NCBI GenBank assembly: GCA_000612485.1
Contig: CP007494.1
Span: forward strand, 3,534,001-3,598,000
Reading direction: 5' to 3'
DNA: 64,000 bases
Origin: Bordetella holmesii ATCC 51541
GTDB lineage: Bacteria; Pseudomonadota; Gammaproteobacteria; Burkholderiales; Burkholderiaceae_B
The notes below the pieces were generated by a model. The model saw only the letters and a list, made by a program, of their open reading frames with translations. It was not told the DNA's origin and ran no database searches. The translations under genes and the position numbers were made by a program. Positions 46,356-56,991 of this stretch are shown here, piece after piece (the first letter of the stretch is position 1; every line of letters begins with the position of its first letter).

Positions 46356-46931
46356 ATGCGCCACCCTGCACCCGGCCGCGGCGAGCCCGGCGAGGCTGAC
46401 ATGACCCGAGGCCGCAAGGTCAGCGCCGAAGACCTGCAACTCATCCTGCTTGCCCTGCTCGAGCTCAACCCCAGCCATGGCTATGAGCTCATCAAGGCGA
46501 TAGGCGCACTGAGCAAAGCCTATTACACGCCCAGTCCGGGCATGGTCTACCCCGCGCTCACCTATCTCGAAGAACTGGGTCTGGTGACCGTAGAACCCCA
46601 AGGCAGCAAAAAGCGCTATCACCTCACCACCGATGGCCTGGCGCATCTGTCAGCCAACCGTGCACAGGCAGAACTCCTGCTCGAAAGGTTGCGTCACATC
46701 GGCCGCAAAATGGAATGGATGCGCCAGGCCTGGAGCGCCGAACCGCGGCAGACGGGCCCGCAAGGTGAAGATCTCGCTACGGGATGGGTGCCGGAGTTCG
46801 TCGAAGCGCGGCAGGCCCTGCGCCAGGCACTGTTGCTCAAAAGCGGAGCCAGCCCGGCCGAGCAGCGCCGCGTCGCGGCCATCTTGCGGCGTACCGCCCA
46901 AGAGATCGACCACCCACCCTGTTCTCGATAG
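46356..46931 (+). CDS. PadR-family regulator, YqjI-like
   Basis: A 191-residue regulator with the PadR winged helix: DLQLILLALLELNPSHGYELI, YYTPSPGMVYPALTYLEELG and RYHLTTDGLAHL. The C-terminal helix carries the usual coiled dimerisation region. The downstream gene is a siderophore-interacting ferric reductase, the same pairing as E. coli yqjI-yqjH, where YqjI responds to nickel and iron. The ATG at 46356 is chosen because AAGGAGG ends 5 bases before it; the ATG at 46341 just upstream lacks one. Confidence 0.85.
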   Translation: MRHPAPGRGEPGEADMTRGRKVSAEDLQLILLALLELNPSHGYELIKAIGALSKAYYTPSPGMVYPALTYLEELGLVTVEPQGSKKRYHLTTDGLAHLSANRAQAELLLERLRHIGRKMEWMRQAWSAEPRQTGPQGEDLATGWVPEFVEARQALRQALLLKSGASPAEQRRVAAILRRTAQEIDHPPCSR

Positions 46932-46961
46932 ACCCGTATTCGATTTCCGTAAGGAGTTCCC

Positions 46962-47767
46962 ATGACCCGCCCCAACCTGCACGTCGAGCGCGTGCGCCAC
47001 ACCCTGAAACTGCGGCAGCTCACCGTCAGCCGCGTCGAACATCTGGCTGCCGGCCTGCTGGCGCGCATCACATTCTCGGGCGAAGACCTGCATGATTTTG
47101 TCTCCGCCTCGTTTGATGACCACGTCAAAGTGTTCTTTCCTTCCGTGCCCGGCCAGGCCGTGGTGCTGCCGGAAGTCGGTACGGATGGCGTGCGCTTTGC
47201 CGAAGGTCAACCACGGCCGGCCGCGCGCGATTACACGCCGCGCCACTTCAACCGCGACACCGGCGAACTGGTGTTGGACTTCGTGTTGCATGGAGAAGGC
47301 CCCGCCGGCAGTTGGGCCGCTCAGGCGCAAGTGGGCCAGCAACTGGCCATCGGCGGGCCACGTGGCTCGTTCGTGGTGCCCCCAGAGTTTGACTGGCATG
47401 TGCTCATCGGTGACGAAACCGCCCTGCCCGCCATTGCCCGCCGCCTTGAAGAGCTGCCTGCCAGCACACAAGCCCTGGTCCTGATGGAAGTCCCTTCGCA
47501 CACCAACCAATTGCCGTTGACGTCGGCAGCCCGCCTGCAAGTACGTTGGCTGGCGCGGGATGCGGGGATCCGAGCCTGGCCGACGCTGCCGCGGCGCTGC
47601 AACTGCCCGCCGGAGAAGGCTATATGTGGGTGGCCGCCGAGTCCGCCATCGCCAAGGCGGTACGTACCCGCATGGTCGAGCAGCACGGCATCGACAAAAA
47701 CCGCATCCGAGCCGCGAGCTACTGGAAGCGCGGCGCCGTGGCCGTGCACGAATCCCACGACGATTGA
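46962..47767 (+). pseudogene. Siderophore-interacting protein (YqjH/ViuB-like), frameshifted
   Basis: A flavin ferric reductase family member: LLARITFSGEDLHDF, DHVKVFFPS, RDYTPRHFNRDTGELVLDFVLHG in parts, GPAGSWAAQAQVGQQLAIGGPRGSF in parts, and FDWHVLIGDETALPAIARRLEEL. After WLARDAG, at G4 (47564-47567), the frame is lost. With five G it would continue DPSLADAAAALQLPAGEGY, WVAAESAIAKAVRTRMVEQHG and SYWKRGAVAVHE to 47767, about 268 residues. These enzymes free iron from siderophores with NADPH. Controlled by the PadR gene 30 bases upstream. Confidence 0.88.
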
Positions 47768-47792
47768 GCGTGGCGCTCGGCGCAGGCCCTCG

Positions 47793-47820
47793 ATACCCGG
47801 GTTATTACTAGCCCGGGTAT
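47793..47820. terminator. ACCCGGG inverted repeat after the ferric reductase gene
   Basis: ATACCCGGG (47793-47801) and CCCGGGTAT (47812-47820) are perfect 9-base arms with a 10-base loop, 26 bases past the stop. Only TTTGC-like sequence follows, so termination would be weak. The arms repeat the motif seen three times near 45.6 kb. Confidence 0.45.
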
Positions 47821-47896
47821 TTGCTTATGCCCTTTAAGTATTTGTATTGCGCATACTAAGCGCGTAAGAATTCGCTTAAAGCATAAAAGCAATGTC

Positions 47897-48862
47897 ATGG
47901 AATTACGCCAACTCGAGGCCTTTGCCGCTGTCATGAGCAGCGGCAGTATTACTGCCGCAGGCCGGCTGCTGGGCCGCTCGCAACCCTCCATCACCCGTTC
48001 CATCCAGGAGCTCGAGGCGGAAATCGGCTACCCGCTGTTTTTGCGCAGCGGGCCGCGCGTCACGCCAACCGAACAGGGTTTCCTGTTGTACGAAGATGTG
48101 GCGCATGCGCTGTCCAGCCTGCGACATATCCAGACGCGGGCACACGACATCGCCCAGGGCAAGCAGCAGCCCTTGCGCCTGGCGGCGACCTCCGCACTGG
48201 CGGCTGGGTTGCTGCCCCACGCCATCGCGCGCGCCGAGGCCAATTACGGCGTGCGCGCCATGCAGGTGCGCAGCGTCTCGCCCGAACAGGTTCTGCACGC
48301 CGTACTGACGGGTTCGGCGCAACTGGGGTTGACCAGTTTGCCGTTGGAGCACCGCGGGTTGGACGTGCATTGGATAGGCCAGGCCGCCTGCGTGGTGGCG
48401 CTGCCCGACGTCGATCCCTTGGCGCAGCACGCTACCGTGCCCGTGGCGGCACTGGCCGGACGGCGTTTCATTACGCTGGCCAACCCCTATCGTTTGCGCG
48501 GACGCCTGGACCGTGCACTGGCCCAGGCTGCCGCCGGCCTGATCGAGAGCAATTCTTCGTTGAACGCCCTGGCCGCCGTACGCGCCGGGCTGGGCGTGGC
48601 GATTCTCGAGCCCGTCTCGGCGCTAGGTCTGCCCGTGCAGGGCGTGGCCATACGCGCCATTGACCAGAACATCCCATTCTTTTTCGGCGTGGTCACGCCG
48701 CAGTCCACCCCCATCGCACCGACCGTCGCGGCGATGGCCGAGGCGCTGGCGCAGACCGCCGCCACGCTGCTGCCCGGCTTTATCCGCCATGAGGCCAGCG
48801 CCCACGCCGGATTGCTACACAGCATCCACGGCAAAGACGATTTTTCGACGGACCCGATATGA
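47897..48862 (+). CDS. LysR-family regulator heading the importer operon
   Basis: A 321-residue regulator. The HTH reads RQLEAFAAVMSSGSITAAGRLLGRSQPSITRSIQELE in parts; the effector domain shows AVLTGSAQLGLTSLPLEHRG and AVRAGLGVAILEPVSA. Upstream (47823-47891) GCTTATGCCCTTTAAG and CTTAAAGCATAAAAGC form an imperfect inverted repeat that could be its operator. Its stop overlaps the next ATG (ATGA), so it is the first gene of the long operon, unusual for a LysR gene, which more often diverges from its target. Confidence 0.88.
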   Translation: MELRQLEAFAAVMSSGSITAAGRLLGRSQPSITRSIQELEAEIGYPLFLRSGPRVTPTEQGFLLYEDVAHALSSLRHIQTRAHDIAQGKQQPLRLAATSALAAGLLPHAIARAEANYGVRAMQVRSVSPEQVLHAVLTGSAQLGLTSLPLEHRGLDVHWIGQAACVVALPDVDPLAQHATVPVAALAGRRFITLANPYRLRGRLDRALAQAAAGLIESNSSLNALAAVRAGLGVAILEPVSALGLPVQGVAIRAIDQNIPFFFGVVTPQSTPIAPTVAAMAEALAQTAATLLPGFIRHEASAHAGLLHSIHGKDDFSTDPI

Positions 48863-50316
48863 GTTTTTCTATTGCCCACCCACCGTTAGGCCTGACCGAG
48901 CTGGAGGCACGGCTACGTCAGGATCTGGCCTGGCTCGATCTACCTGCCCGCGACTGGGTACCTGCCCGCCAGTCGGAGGGACACACGCTTTTCGAGGTGG
49001 TGATCATTGGGGCCGGCATGGCCGGCATGGCCGCCTGTGCTGCCCTCAAGCAACATGGCGTGCGCGCGGTCTGCCTGGACCGCTCGCCTCAGGGCTGCGA
49101 GGGGCCTTGGGCGACCACGGCCCGCATGCAGACGCTGCGCTCACCCAAGCAGCTGACCGGCCCGGCGCTGGGCTTGCCCGCGCTGACCTTCCGCGCATGG
49201 TTCGAGGCCCAATATGGTGCCACCGCCTGGCAAGCGCTGGACAAGATCCCGCGCCTGCAATGGATGGACTACCTGCGCTGGTACCGCCGCGTGCTGGAGC
49301 TGGACATACGCAACGACCACCGGGTCGCCGCCGTGTTGCCGCGCCCCGATGGCGTCGTGGAGCTGGCCGTAGAAAGCCCTCAAGGCGTGCAGCAGATGCT
49401 GGCGCGCCACGTGGTGGTGGCGACTGGCCGTGACGGGTTGGGCGGGCCAGCACTGCCCGCCTTCGCGCAGCGCCTGCCGCGCGCGTGCTGGGCGCATTCT
49501 TCCGATGCCATGGACTACCAAACGCTGGCTGGCAAGCGTGTCGCGGTCATTGGTGCGGGCGCCTCGGCCATGGATAGCGCCGCCACCGCACTCGAAGCCG
49601 GTGCGGTCAGCGTGGATATGCTCATCCGCCGTGACGACATCCCGCGTGTGAACAAGGGCAAAGGCGCTGGCAACCCCGGGCTGACGCATGGCCATCTATC
49701 CCTGCCCGACGAATGGAAGTGGCGCTTCCGGCATTACATCAACACGCAGCAGGTGCCGCCACCCCGCGGCAGCACCTTGCGCGTGTCGCAGCATGCCAAC
49801 GCCCGCTTCAACCTTGGCTGCCCCATTGTCGACGTCCATGCCGACGTCAGCGGTATACATCTGACCACGCCCAAAGGTGTGTTCGAGGTGGACTTCGTCA
49901 TTTTCTCCACCGGCTTCAAGCTTGACTGGCAGGCCCACCCCGAATTCGCCGCCATCGCACCGCATATTCGTCTGTGGGGCGACCGCTATCAGCCGGCCCC
50001 GGGTGCCGAAGACCAGGAACTGCAGGACTCGCCCGATCTCGGCCCCGTCTTCGAGTTCCAGGAAAAGTCACCGGGCGCCTGTCCAGGCCTGGAACGCGTG
50101 CACTGCTTTTGCTACTCAGCCGCCTTGTCACACGGCAGTGTGTCGGGAGACATTCCCGCCGTCAGTGAGGGCGCGCGCCGGCTGGCGCAGGGCATCGCGG
50201 GGCAGTTCTATGCCGAGGATGTGGAGCACCACTTCGCCAACATGCTGGCGTATGCCGAGCCGGAAGTCTTCGGCGACGAGTGGACGGCGGCCCCGCCGCC
50301 AGGAGCCCGCTCATGA
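48859..50316 (+). CDS. FAD/NAD(P)-dependent monooxygenase-like protein
   Basis: A 485-residue flavoprotein. It has an FAD-binding Rossmann motif VVIIGAGMAGMAACAAL near residue 50, a second nucleotide motif RVAVIGAGASAMDSAATAL, and ATGRDGLGG and FSTGFKLDW, the pattern of flavin-containing monooxygenases and related NAD(P)-binding oxidoreductases. The N-terminal 45 residues are extra. It is the likely oxidising enzyme of the operon; the substrate is unknown. Overlaps its neighbours on both sides by ATGA. Intact. Confidence 0.85.
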   Translation: MSFSIAHPPLGLTELEARLRQDLAWLDLPARDWVPARQSEGHTLFEVVIIGAGMAGMAACAALKQHGVRAVCLDRSPQGCEGPWATTARMQTLRSPKQLTGPALGLPALTFRAWFEAQYGATAWQALDKIPRLQWMDYLRWYRRVLELDIRNDHRVAAVLPRPDGVVELAVESPQGVQQMLARHVVVATGRDGLGGPALPAFAQRLPRACWAHSSDAMDYQTLAGKRVAVIGAGASAMDSAATALEAGAVSVDMLIRRDDIPRVNKGKGAGNPGLTHGHLSLPDEWKWRFRHYINTQQVPPPRGSTLRVSQHANARFNLGCPIVDVHADVSGIHLTTPKGVFEVDFVIFSTGFKLDWQAHPEFAAIAPHIRLWGDRYQPAPGAEDQELQDSPDLGPVFEFQEKSPGACPGLERVHCFCYSAALSHGSVSGDIPAVSEGARRLAQGIAGQFYAEDVEHHFANMLAYAEPEVFGDEWTAAPPPGARS

Positions 50317-51287
50317 CACTGTGGTTTTTGCGCCGCCTGGCCCAAGCGGTGGTGGTCGTGCTGCTGATGACCCTCATCGTCTTCGTCGGCCTGCATGCGA
50401 TTGGCAACCCGGTCGACATCCTGATCGGCCAGGACGTCGACCAAGTCGATCGCGCCCGCATCATCGCCGAGCTGGGCCTGGACCAGCCACTGTGGCGGCA
50501 ATACCTGGCCTTTTTGAACGGCGCGCTGCACGGCAACCTGGGCAACAGCTTTGTCTACAACATTCCGGCCGTGCAACTCATTCTGCAACGCATGCCAGCC
50601 ACGCTGGAGCTTGCTTTTGCCGCGCTGTTTCTGGCGGTGCTGATCGGAGTGCCGCTAGGCCTGTATGCCGGCCTGTACCCCGAGCATCCCGTCTCCAAAG
50701 CCATCATGACGGGCAGCATCGTGGGGTTTTCTCTGCCGACCTTCTGGGTCGGGCTGATGCTCATCATGGCGTTTAGCGTCTCCCTGGGCTGGCTGCCCGC
50801 CAGCGGCCGGGACCAGACGGTGGAGGTCGCCGGCGCACAGTGGTCGTGGCTGACGGCAGACGGCTTGCGGCATCTGCTGCTGCCTGCCATCAATCTGTCG
50901 CTCTTCAAGATGTCGCTCGTCATTCGCCTGACCCGGGCGGGTGTACGTGAAGTCCTGCCCCAGGAATTCGTCAAATTCGCACGCGCCAAAGGCTTGTCGC
51001 CCATGCGCGTGGTGGTGATGCACATCCTGCGCAACACCATGATCCCGCTGGTCACGGTATTGGGGTTGGAGTTGGGCTCGACCATTGCGTTTGCGGTGGT
51101 GACCGAAAGCATCTTCGCCTGGCCAGGTGCCGGCAAACTCATTCTGGACAGCATCAACGCACTGGATCGCCCCGTTATCGTCTCCTACCTGGTGGTCGTG
51201 GTGTACCTGTTCGTCATGCTCAATCTCATCGTGGACATTCTGTACAAGATGCTCGACCCGCGAGTCAGGCTGGAGGGCGCGCAATGA
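50313..51287 (+). CDS. Dipeptide-type ABC transporter permease (DppB-like)
   Basis: A 324-residue permease with six membrane helices. N-terminus WFLRRLAQAVVVVLLMTLIVF; conserved blocks GLDQPLWRQYLAFLNG, RMPATLELAFAALF, GSIVGFSLPTFWVGLMLI and the ATPase-docking loop YVKFARAKGLSP-like segment FVKFARAKGLSPMRVV. Imports peptides, nickel or glutathione-like compounds in the family. AGGAG precedes the ATG at 50313, which overlaps the previous stop. Intact, but partners are broken. Confidence 0.9.
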   Translation: MTLWFLRRLAQAVVVVLLMTLIVFVGLHAIGNPVDILIGQDVDQVDRARIIAELGLDQPLWRQYLAFLNGALHGNLGNSFVYNIPAVQLILQRMPATLELAFAALFLAVLIGVPLGLYAGLYPEHPVSKAIMTGSIVGFSLPTFWVGLMLIMAFSVSLGWLPASGRDQTVEVAGAQWSWLTADGLRHLLLPAINLSLFKMSLVIRLTRAGVREVLPQEFVKFARAKGLSPMRVVVMHILRNTMIPLVTVLGLELGSTIAFAVVTESIFAWPGAGKLILDSINALDRPVIVSYLVVVVYLFVMLNLIVDILYKMLDPRVRLEGAQ

Positions 51288-51476
51288 CTCAGACGCTTGC
51301 TCCCGCGCTCAAGCGCGAATCGCCCTGGCGGCGCAATGCGGCCGAGTTCTTCGCCTCCAGGACCGCCGTGTTCGGGCTGGTGGTAACGGTACTGCTCTTT
51401 CTGGCTGCGGCGCTGGTGACCTGCTCCCCGTGATTAGTACGAAATCGATGTAGAGTCCGTTCCCAAAGGAATGGCA

Positions 51477-51737
51477 ATGAAGAAACGATTTACGGAAGAG
51501 CAAATCATCGGCGTGCTCAAGGAAGCCGATGCAGGTGCCAAGCCCGCAGAGTTGTGCCGCAAGCACGGAATCTCCGAGGCAACGTACTACAACTGGAAGG
51601 CGAAGTTCGGTGGCATGACGGTGTCGGACGCTCAGAGGCTCAAGGAGCTGGAGCAGGAGAACAACAAGCTCAAGAAGCTGTTGGCCGAGTCGATGCTGGA
51701 CAAGGCGGCGCTTCAGGATCTGCTAAGCCGAAAGTAG
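51477..51737 (+). CDS. IS3-family transposase OrfA (copy 2)
   Basis: Identical in sequence to the OrfA of copy 1: an 86-residue HTH plus leucine-zipper protein, with AAAGGA before the ATG and a stop overlapping orfB in the -1 frame. Confidence 0.9.
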   Translation: MKKRFTEEQIIGVLKEADAGAKPAELCRKHGISEATYYNWKAKFGGMTVSDAQRLKELEQENNKLKKLLAESMLDKAALQDLLSRK

Positions 51738-52599
51738 TCAGCCCGCAGGCCAAACGCGAGGCGGTCAGGACATTAATGACCGAGCGCAGCATGGGTGTTA
51801 CCCGGGCCTGTGGGCTGGTAGGAATTTCGCGGTCGCTGTTTGCCTACGAGAGCACACGCTCAGGCGATGCTGCGCTGACCGAGCGCATGAAAGAGATGGC
51901 AGTGGCGAAACGACGCTACGGCTATCGGAGGATCCATGTGCTCTTACGTCGCGAAGGCTGGCAAGCAAATCACAAGCGAATCTGGCGGCTGTACAGTCTG
52001 GCAGGGTTAAGCGTGCGAAAACGAAAGCGTAAGCGAATCGCGGCGACCGAGCGCGTGGTTCGCCCAGCGGCAATCGCGCCGAATCAGAGTTGGTCAATGG
52101 ACTTTGTGGCCGACGGCCTAGCCTATGGCCGCCGATTCCGCTGTTTGACTATCGTCGATGACTACACTCGCGAATGCCTGGCCATCGAGGTCGATACGTC
52201 GTTGCCGGGACTGCGTGTTGCCATGGTGCTGCAACGGCTGGCGGAGATGCGTGGCCTGCCGCGATCTATTACCGTGGACAACGGGCCAGAGTTCGCCGGA
52301 AGAGCCTTGGACGCCTGGGGGCCTACCAAGCAGGCGTAAAGCTGTCGTTTATTCGGCCGGGTAAGCCGGTGGAGAACGCTTATATCGAAAGTTTCAACGG
52401 CAAGTTCCGCGACGAATGCCTTAACTAGCACTGGTTCTTGTCCCTGCGACAGGCTAAAAGCTTGATCGAAAACTGGCGAGTCGAGTACAACACCGATCGG
52501 CCTCACAGCGCGCTCGGATATTTAACGCCGGCGCAATTCGTGCAGGCTCATCAGAAAGAAGGTCTTTTACCCCTGGGCTCTATGTCGGTGCCGTACTAA
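51734..52599 (+). pseudogene. IS3-family transposase OrfB, frameshift plus nonsense (copy 2)
   Basis: It carries the same G5 frameshift as copy 1 (52317-52321), which splits the DDE domain after ALDAW. In addition a TAG at 52426-52428 replaces GAG after RDECLN, removing the last 57 or so residues (HWFLSLRQAKSLIENW onward). This copy cannot make a full OrfB even if the G run is bypassed. Start coordinate approximate. Confidence 0.88.
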
Positions 52600-53388
52600 A
52601 TCTGGGGGCAGGTCACTGGCTCCCTGGATCACTCCGCAAAATCCCTATGACCTGCTCCAACTGGACGTGCTCGATGCACGCCTGCCGCCCGGCTCGGCCA
52701 ATGGCATGGACAGCTACAACTACTTATTGGGCACCGATGGCCAGGGCCGCGACCTGTACTCGGCCATTCTGTATGGCTTGCGTATCAGCCTCATCGTAGG
52801 CGTGGGTTCGGCGCTGATCGCCGCGGTGATAGGCACCCTGCTTGGCCTGCTTGCCGCGTACGCGGGTGGCAAAACCGACACCATCATCATGCGGTTGGTG
52901 GATTTGATTCTGTCGTTTCCGTCGATCCTGGTGGCGATGATGATCCTGGCCTACCTCGGCAAAGGCGTGGGCAATGTCGTCCTGACCCTGGTCATTCTGG
53001 AGTGGGCCTATTACGCGCGAACGGCCCGGGGCCAGGCTTTGGTCGAACGACGGCGCGAATATGTCGAAGCCGCCCGCTGCCTGGACATCCCGAACTGGCG
53101 CATCATGTTGCGGCACATACTGCCCAACTGCCTGCCGCCGCTCATCGTGATTGCCACGTTGCAGATCGCCCGTGCCATCACCCTGGAGGCCACGCTGAGC
53201 TTTTTGGGACTGGGCGTGCCGGTGACCGAGCCGTCGTTGGGTCTGCTGATCGCCAACGGTTTTCAGACGATGCTCTCCGGCCAATACTGGATCAGTTTTT
53301 ATCCCGGCATCGCGTTGTTGGTCACCATCGTGGCGATCAATCTGGTGGGCGACCGCCTGCGCGATGTGCTCAACCCGAGGACGCACCG

Positions 53389-54382
53389 ATGACCGCCGCC
53401 ACGCAATCTCTGGCGCCGCTCACGCTGGAGGTGCGCAACCTGCGCACCCACTTCCAGACCCGTGCCGGTACCCTGCCCGCGGTGGACGATGTGTCGTTCC
53501 GGCTCGAGCGCGGCAAGATCCTGGGGTTGGTGGGCGAGTCCGGCTCGGGCAAGTCCGTGACGGGGTTTTCGATCATGGGTCTGGTCGCCCCCCGGGCCGC
53601 GTGGTCGATGGCAGCATTCTGTTCCAGGGCTGCGACCTGACGCGGATGCGCCCGCGTGAACTGCGGCAACTGCAAGGCAATCGGATTGCGATGATTTTTC
53701 AGGATCCGATGATGACGCTCAATCCCGTCTTGCGCGTCGACGCGCAGATGATCGAGGCCGTGCGCGCCCACACGCGCGTCAGCCACGCTCAGGCGCGCGA
53801 GCGTGCCCGCGAGACGCTGGGCATGATGGGGATACCCAGCCCCGAGGAAAGACTGCTGGCGTATCCGCACCAGCTCTCTGGCGGGATGCGTCAGCGCGTA
53901 GCCATCGCTATTGCCATGTTGCATCGCCCGGATCTCATCATCGCCGATGAACCCACCACGGCATTGGACGCCACCATCCAGGCTCAAATCCTGTCCGAGG
54001 TACAAAAACTCGCTCGCCAACACGGCACCAGTTTGATCTGGATCACTCACGACCTGTCCGTGGTGGCCGGCTTGGCCGACGAGGTCGCCGTCATGTATGC
54101 CGGGCGCATCGTCGAGCACGGGCCGGTCGATGCGGTGCTCGATACGCCCATGCATCCCTACACGGCCGGGCTCATCAGCAGCCTGCCCAGCAACAATGTG
54201 CGCGGCCAGCGGCTGCGACAGATCCCCGGCATGACACCCAATCTGCTGTCCCTGCCCGAAGGCTGTGCTTTCGCCTCGCGCTGTGAGCGCGTCTCGACCG
54301 CCTGTGGGCAGCGCCCCCCGCTGTCCGCACCCGTGACCCAGCGTCTGGTGCGCTGCTTTCACCCCGCGCTGGAGATTGCAGC

Positions 54383-54386
<4 letters not shown>
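53389..54386 (+). pseudogene. Dipeptide-type ABC ATPase (DppD-like), frameshifted
   Basis: The ATG at 53389 overlaps the permease stop and leads to [17 protein letters not shown] and Walker [22 protein letters not shown]. At C6 (53588-53593) the frame is lost; seven C would give [15 protein letters not shown]. The other frame holds IAMIFQDPMMTLNPVL, signature HQLSGGMRQRVAIAIAM, Walker B LIIADEPTTALD and the C-terminal oligopeptide-type GCAFASRCERVSTAC. Repaired length about 332 residues. Confidence 0.92.
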
Positions 54387-55393
<1,007 letters not shown>

Positions 55394-55423
55394 CCTCCCA
55401 CACACTTATCAGGACTACGCACC

Positions 55424-56991
55424 ATGAAACGAGTGCTCCTCACCACCCTGGCCGCCGCCCTCGTGGCCGCGGCCGCCCGGTGTCCGCCGAGAACCTCTCC
55501 ATCGGGTTCGCCGACCCGTTGTCCTCGCTGGACCCGCAGTTGAACAACCATGCCGGCGACCGCTCGGTGGCCCTGCACTTCTGGGACCTGCTGGTCGAGA
55601 ACAAATGGAACAAGTTGCAGCCTGGCCTGGCACTGTTCTGGAAGCCCCTGGACAGCACCACGTGGGAATTCAAGCTGCGCCCTGGCGTCAAGTGGCAGGA
55701 CGGCACGCCGTTTACCGCCGATGACCTGATTTACTCCTACACCCGTGCCCGCGCCGTACCGGGTAGCGTTGCCACCTATGCGGGGTATCTGCGCACCATC
55801 GAATCCATGAGCGCACCAGATCCGCTCACCTTCGTGGTCAAGACCAAGACGCCCAATCCCGACCTGCCGCTGAATCTGGCATCGGTGCACGTCGTCAGCA
55901 AACACGTGGGTGAGAAGTCCGCCACCGAAGACTACAACTCGGGCAAGGCCATGGTCGGTACGGGTCCGTATAAGTTCGTCTCCTACACACCGGGCGACCG
56001 GGTCGTCATGGAGCGCAACGACGATTATTGGGGCGGCAAGCAACCCTGGGACAAGATCAACTATCGCTACATCAACAATGCGGCCGCGCGCAGCGCCGCC
56101 CTGCTGGCCGGTGACGTTGACGTCATCGACAAAGTCTCGGTCTCGGATCTGGACAAGCTGAAGCAGGCACCGAACATCTCGGTCTATCCCTACGATGGCC
56201 TGCGCGTCATGCTCTTGCAGCCCAACTTCAATCCCGCTCCCAGCCCCTTCATCACCGACAACGCCGGCAAACCGCTGGACAAGAATCCGCTGCTGGATGT
56301 GCGCGTGCGCCAAGCCATGAATCTGGCCATCAACCGTCCCGCCATTACCGACCGCATCCTGCAAGGCGCGGCCACCGAGGCCAATCAATGGATGCCCAAG
56401 GGTACGTTTGGCTATAACCCCGATATCAAGAACATCCCCTACGACGCCGCACGTGCCAAGAAGCTGCTGGCCGAAGCCGGCTACCCGGACGGCTTCAAAC
56501 TGACCATGCACGTGCCCAACGATCGCTACCCGCAAGGTGCCGAGACGGCGCAAGCCATCGCACAATTCTGGACGCGCATCGGCATCAAGACCCAGGTCGA
56601 GGTCGTGCCATGGGCTGTTTACTCCGGCCGAGCCAATAAGAACGAATATGCCGTAAGCATGCTGGCCTGGGGCAATGGCACCGGCGAAGCCAGCTACGCC
56701 CTGGTCAATATCCTGGCCACCGTGTCACCGCAAAAAGGCCTGGGCGCCTCCAACTGGGGCCATTACAGCAACCCCAAGGTCGATGCGGCCCTGGACGCCT
56801 CCACGTCCGAGTTTGACGTGGCCAAGCGTGAAGCCATCCTGCGCGACTCGGCCACGATCGTCAGTGATGACGTGGGCATCATCCCCCTCTTTCACTACAA
56901 GAACATCTGGGCCGCGCGCAAAGGCCTGAAGGTCGAACCGATGACCAGTGACCGCACGGCCGCCCAGATGGTCAGCAAGGACGCCAAGTAA
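55424..56991 (+). pseudogene. Periplasmic peptide-type substrate-binding protein, signal-peptide frameshift
   Basis: The ATG at 55424 (AGGA upstream) opens a signal peptide, MKRVLLTTLAAALVAAAA. One base is missing near 55476-55480, so the mature protein lies in the next frame: SAENLSIGFADPLSSLDPQL, WEFKLRPGVKWQDGTPFTADDLIYSY in parts, GTGPYKFVSYTPGD, and IIPLFHYKNIWAARKGL to 56991. It is an SBP_bac_5 protein of about 520 residues. A GTG at 55480 could start translation but the product would stay in the cytoplasm. Resembles TIGR04028 (KPN_01854 family), from memory. Confidence 0.87.

Larger units (their letters stand above)
51417..52615 (+). mobile_element. IS3-family (IS407-group) insertion sequence, copy 2
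   Basis: 1,199 bases with the same ends as copy 1 and a 4-base target duplication CTGG at 51413-51416 and 52616-52619. It is in the same orientation as copy 1, 46,574 bases away. The only difference I found is G to T at 52426, making a TAG stop in orfB. It disrupts the DppC-like permease gene. Confidence 0.95.
51284..53392 (+). pseudogene. Dipeptide-type ABC permease (DppC-like) interrupted by IS copy 2
   Basis: The start (51284-51416) encodes MTQTLAPALKRESPWRRNAAEFFASRTAVFG in parts plus the first helix. The IS element follows at CTGG. Past it (52620-53392) the frame resumes [60 protein letters not shown] and [21 protein letters not shown] to the stop. Without the element and one CTGG the gene encodes 301 residues. 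The ATG overlaps the DppB-like stop. Confidence 0.93.
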
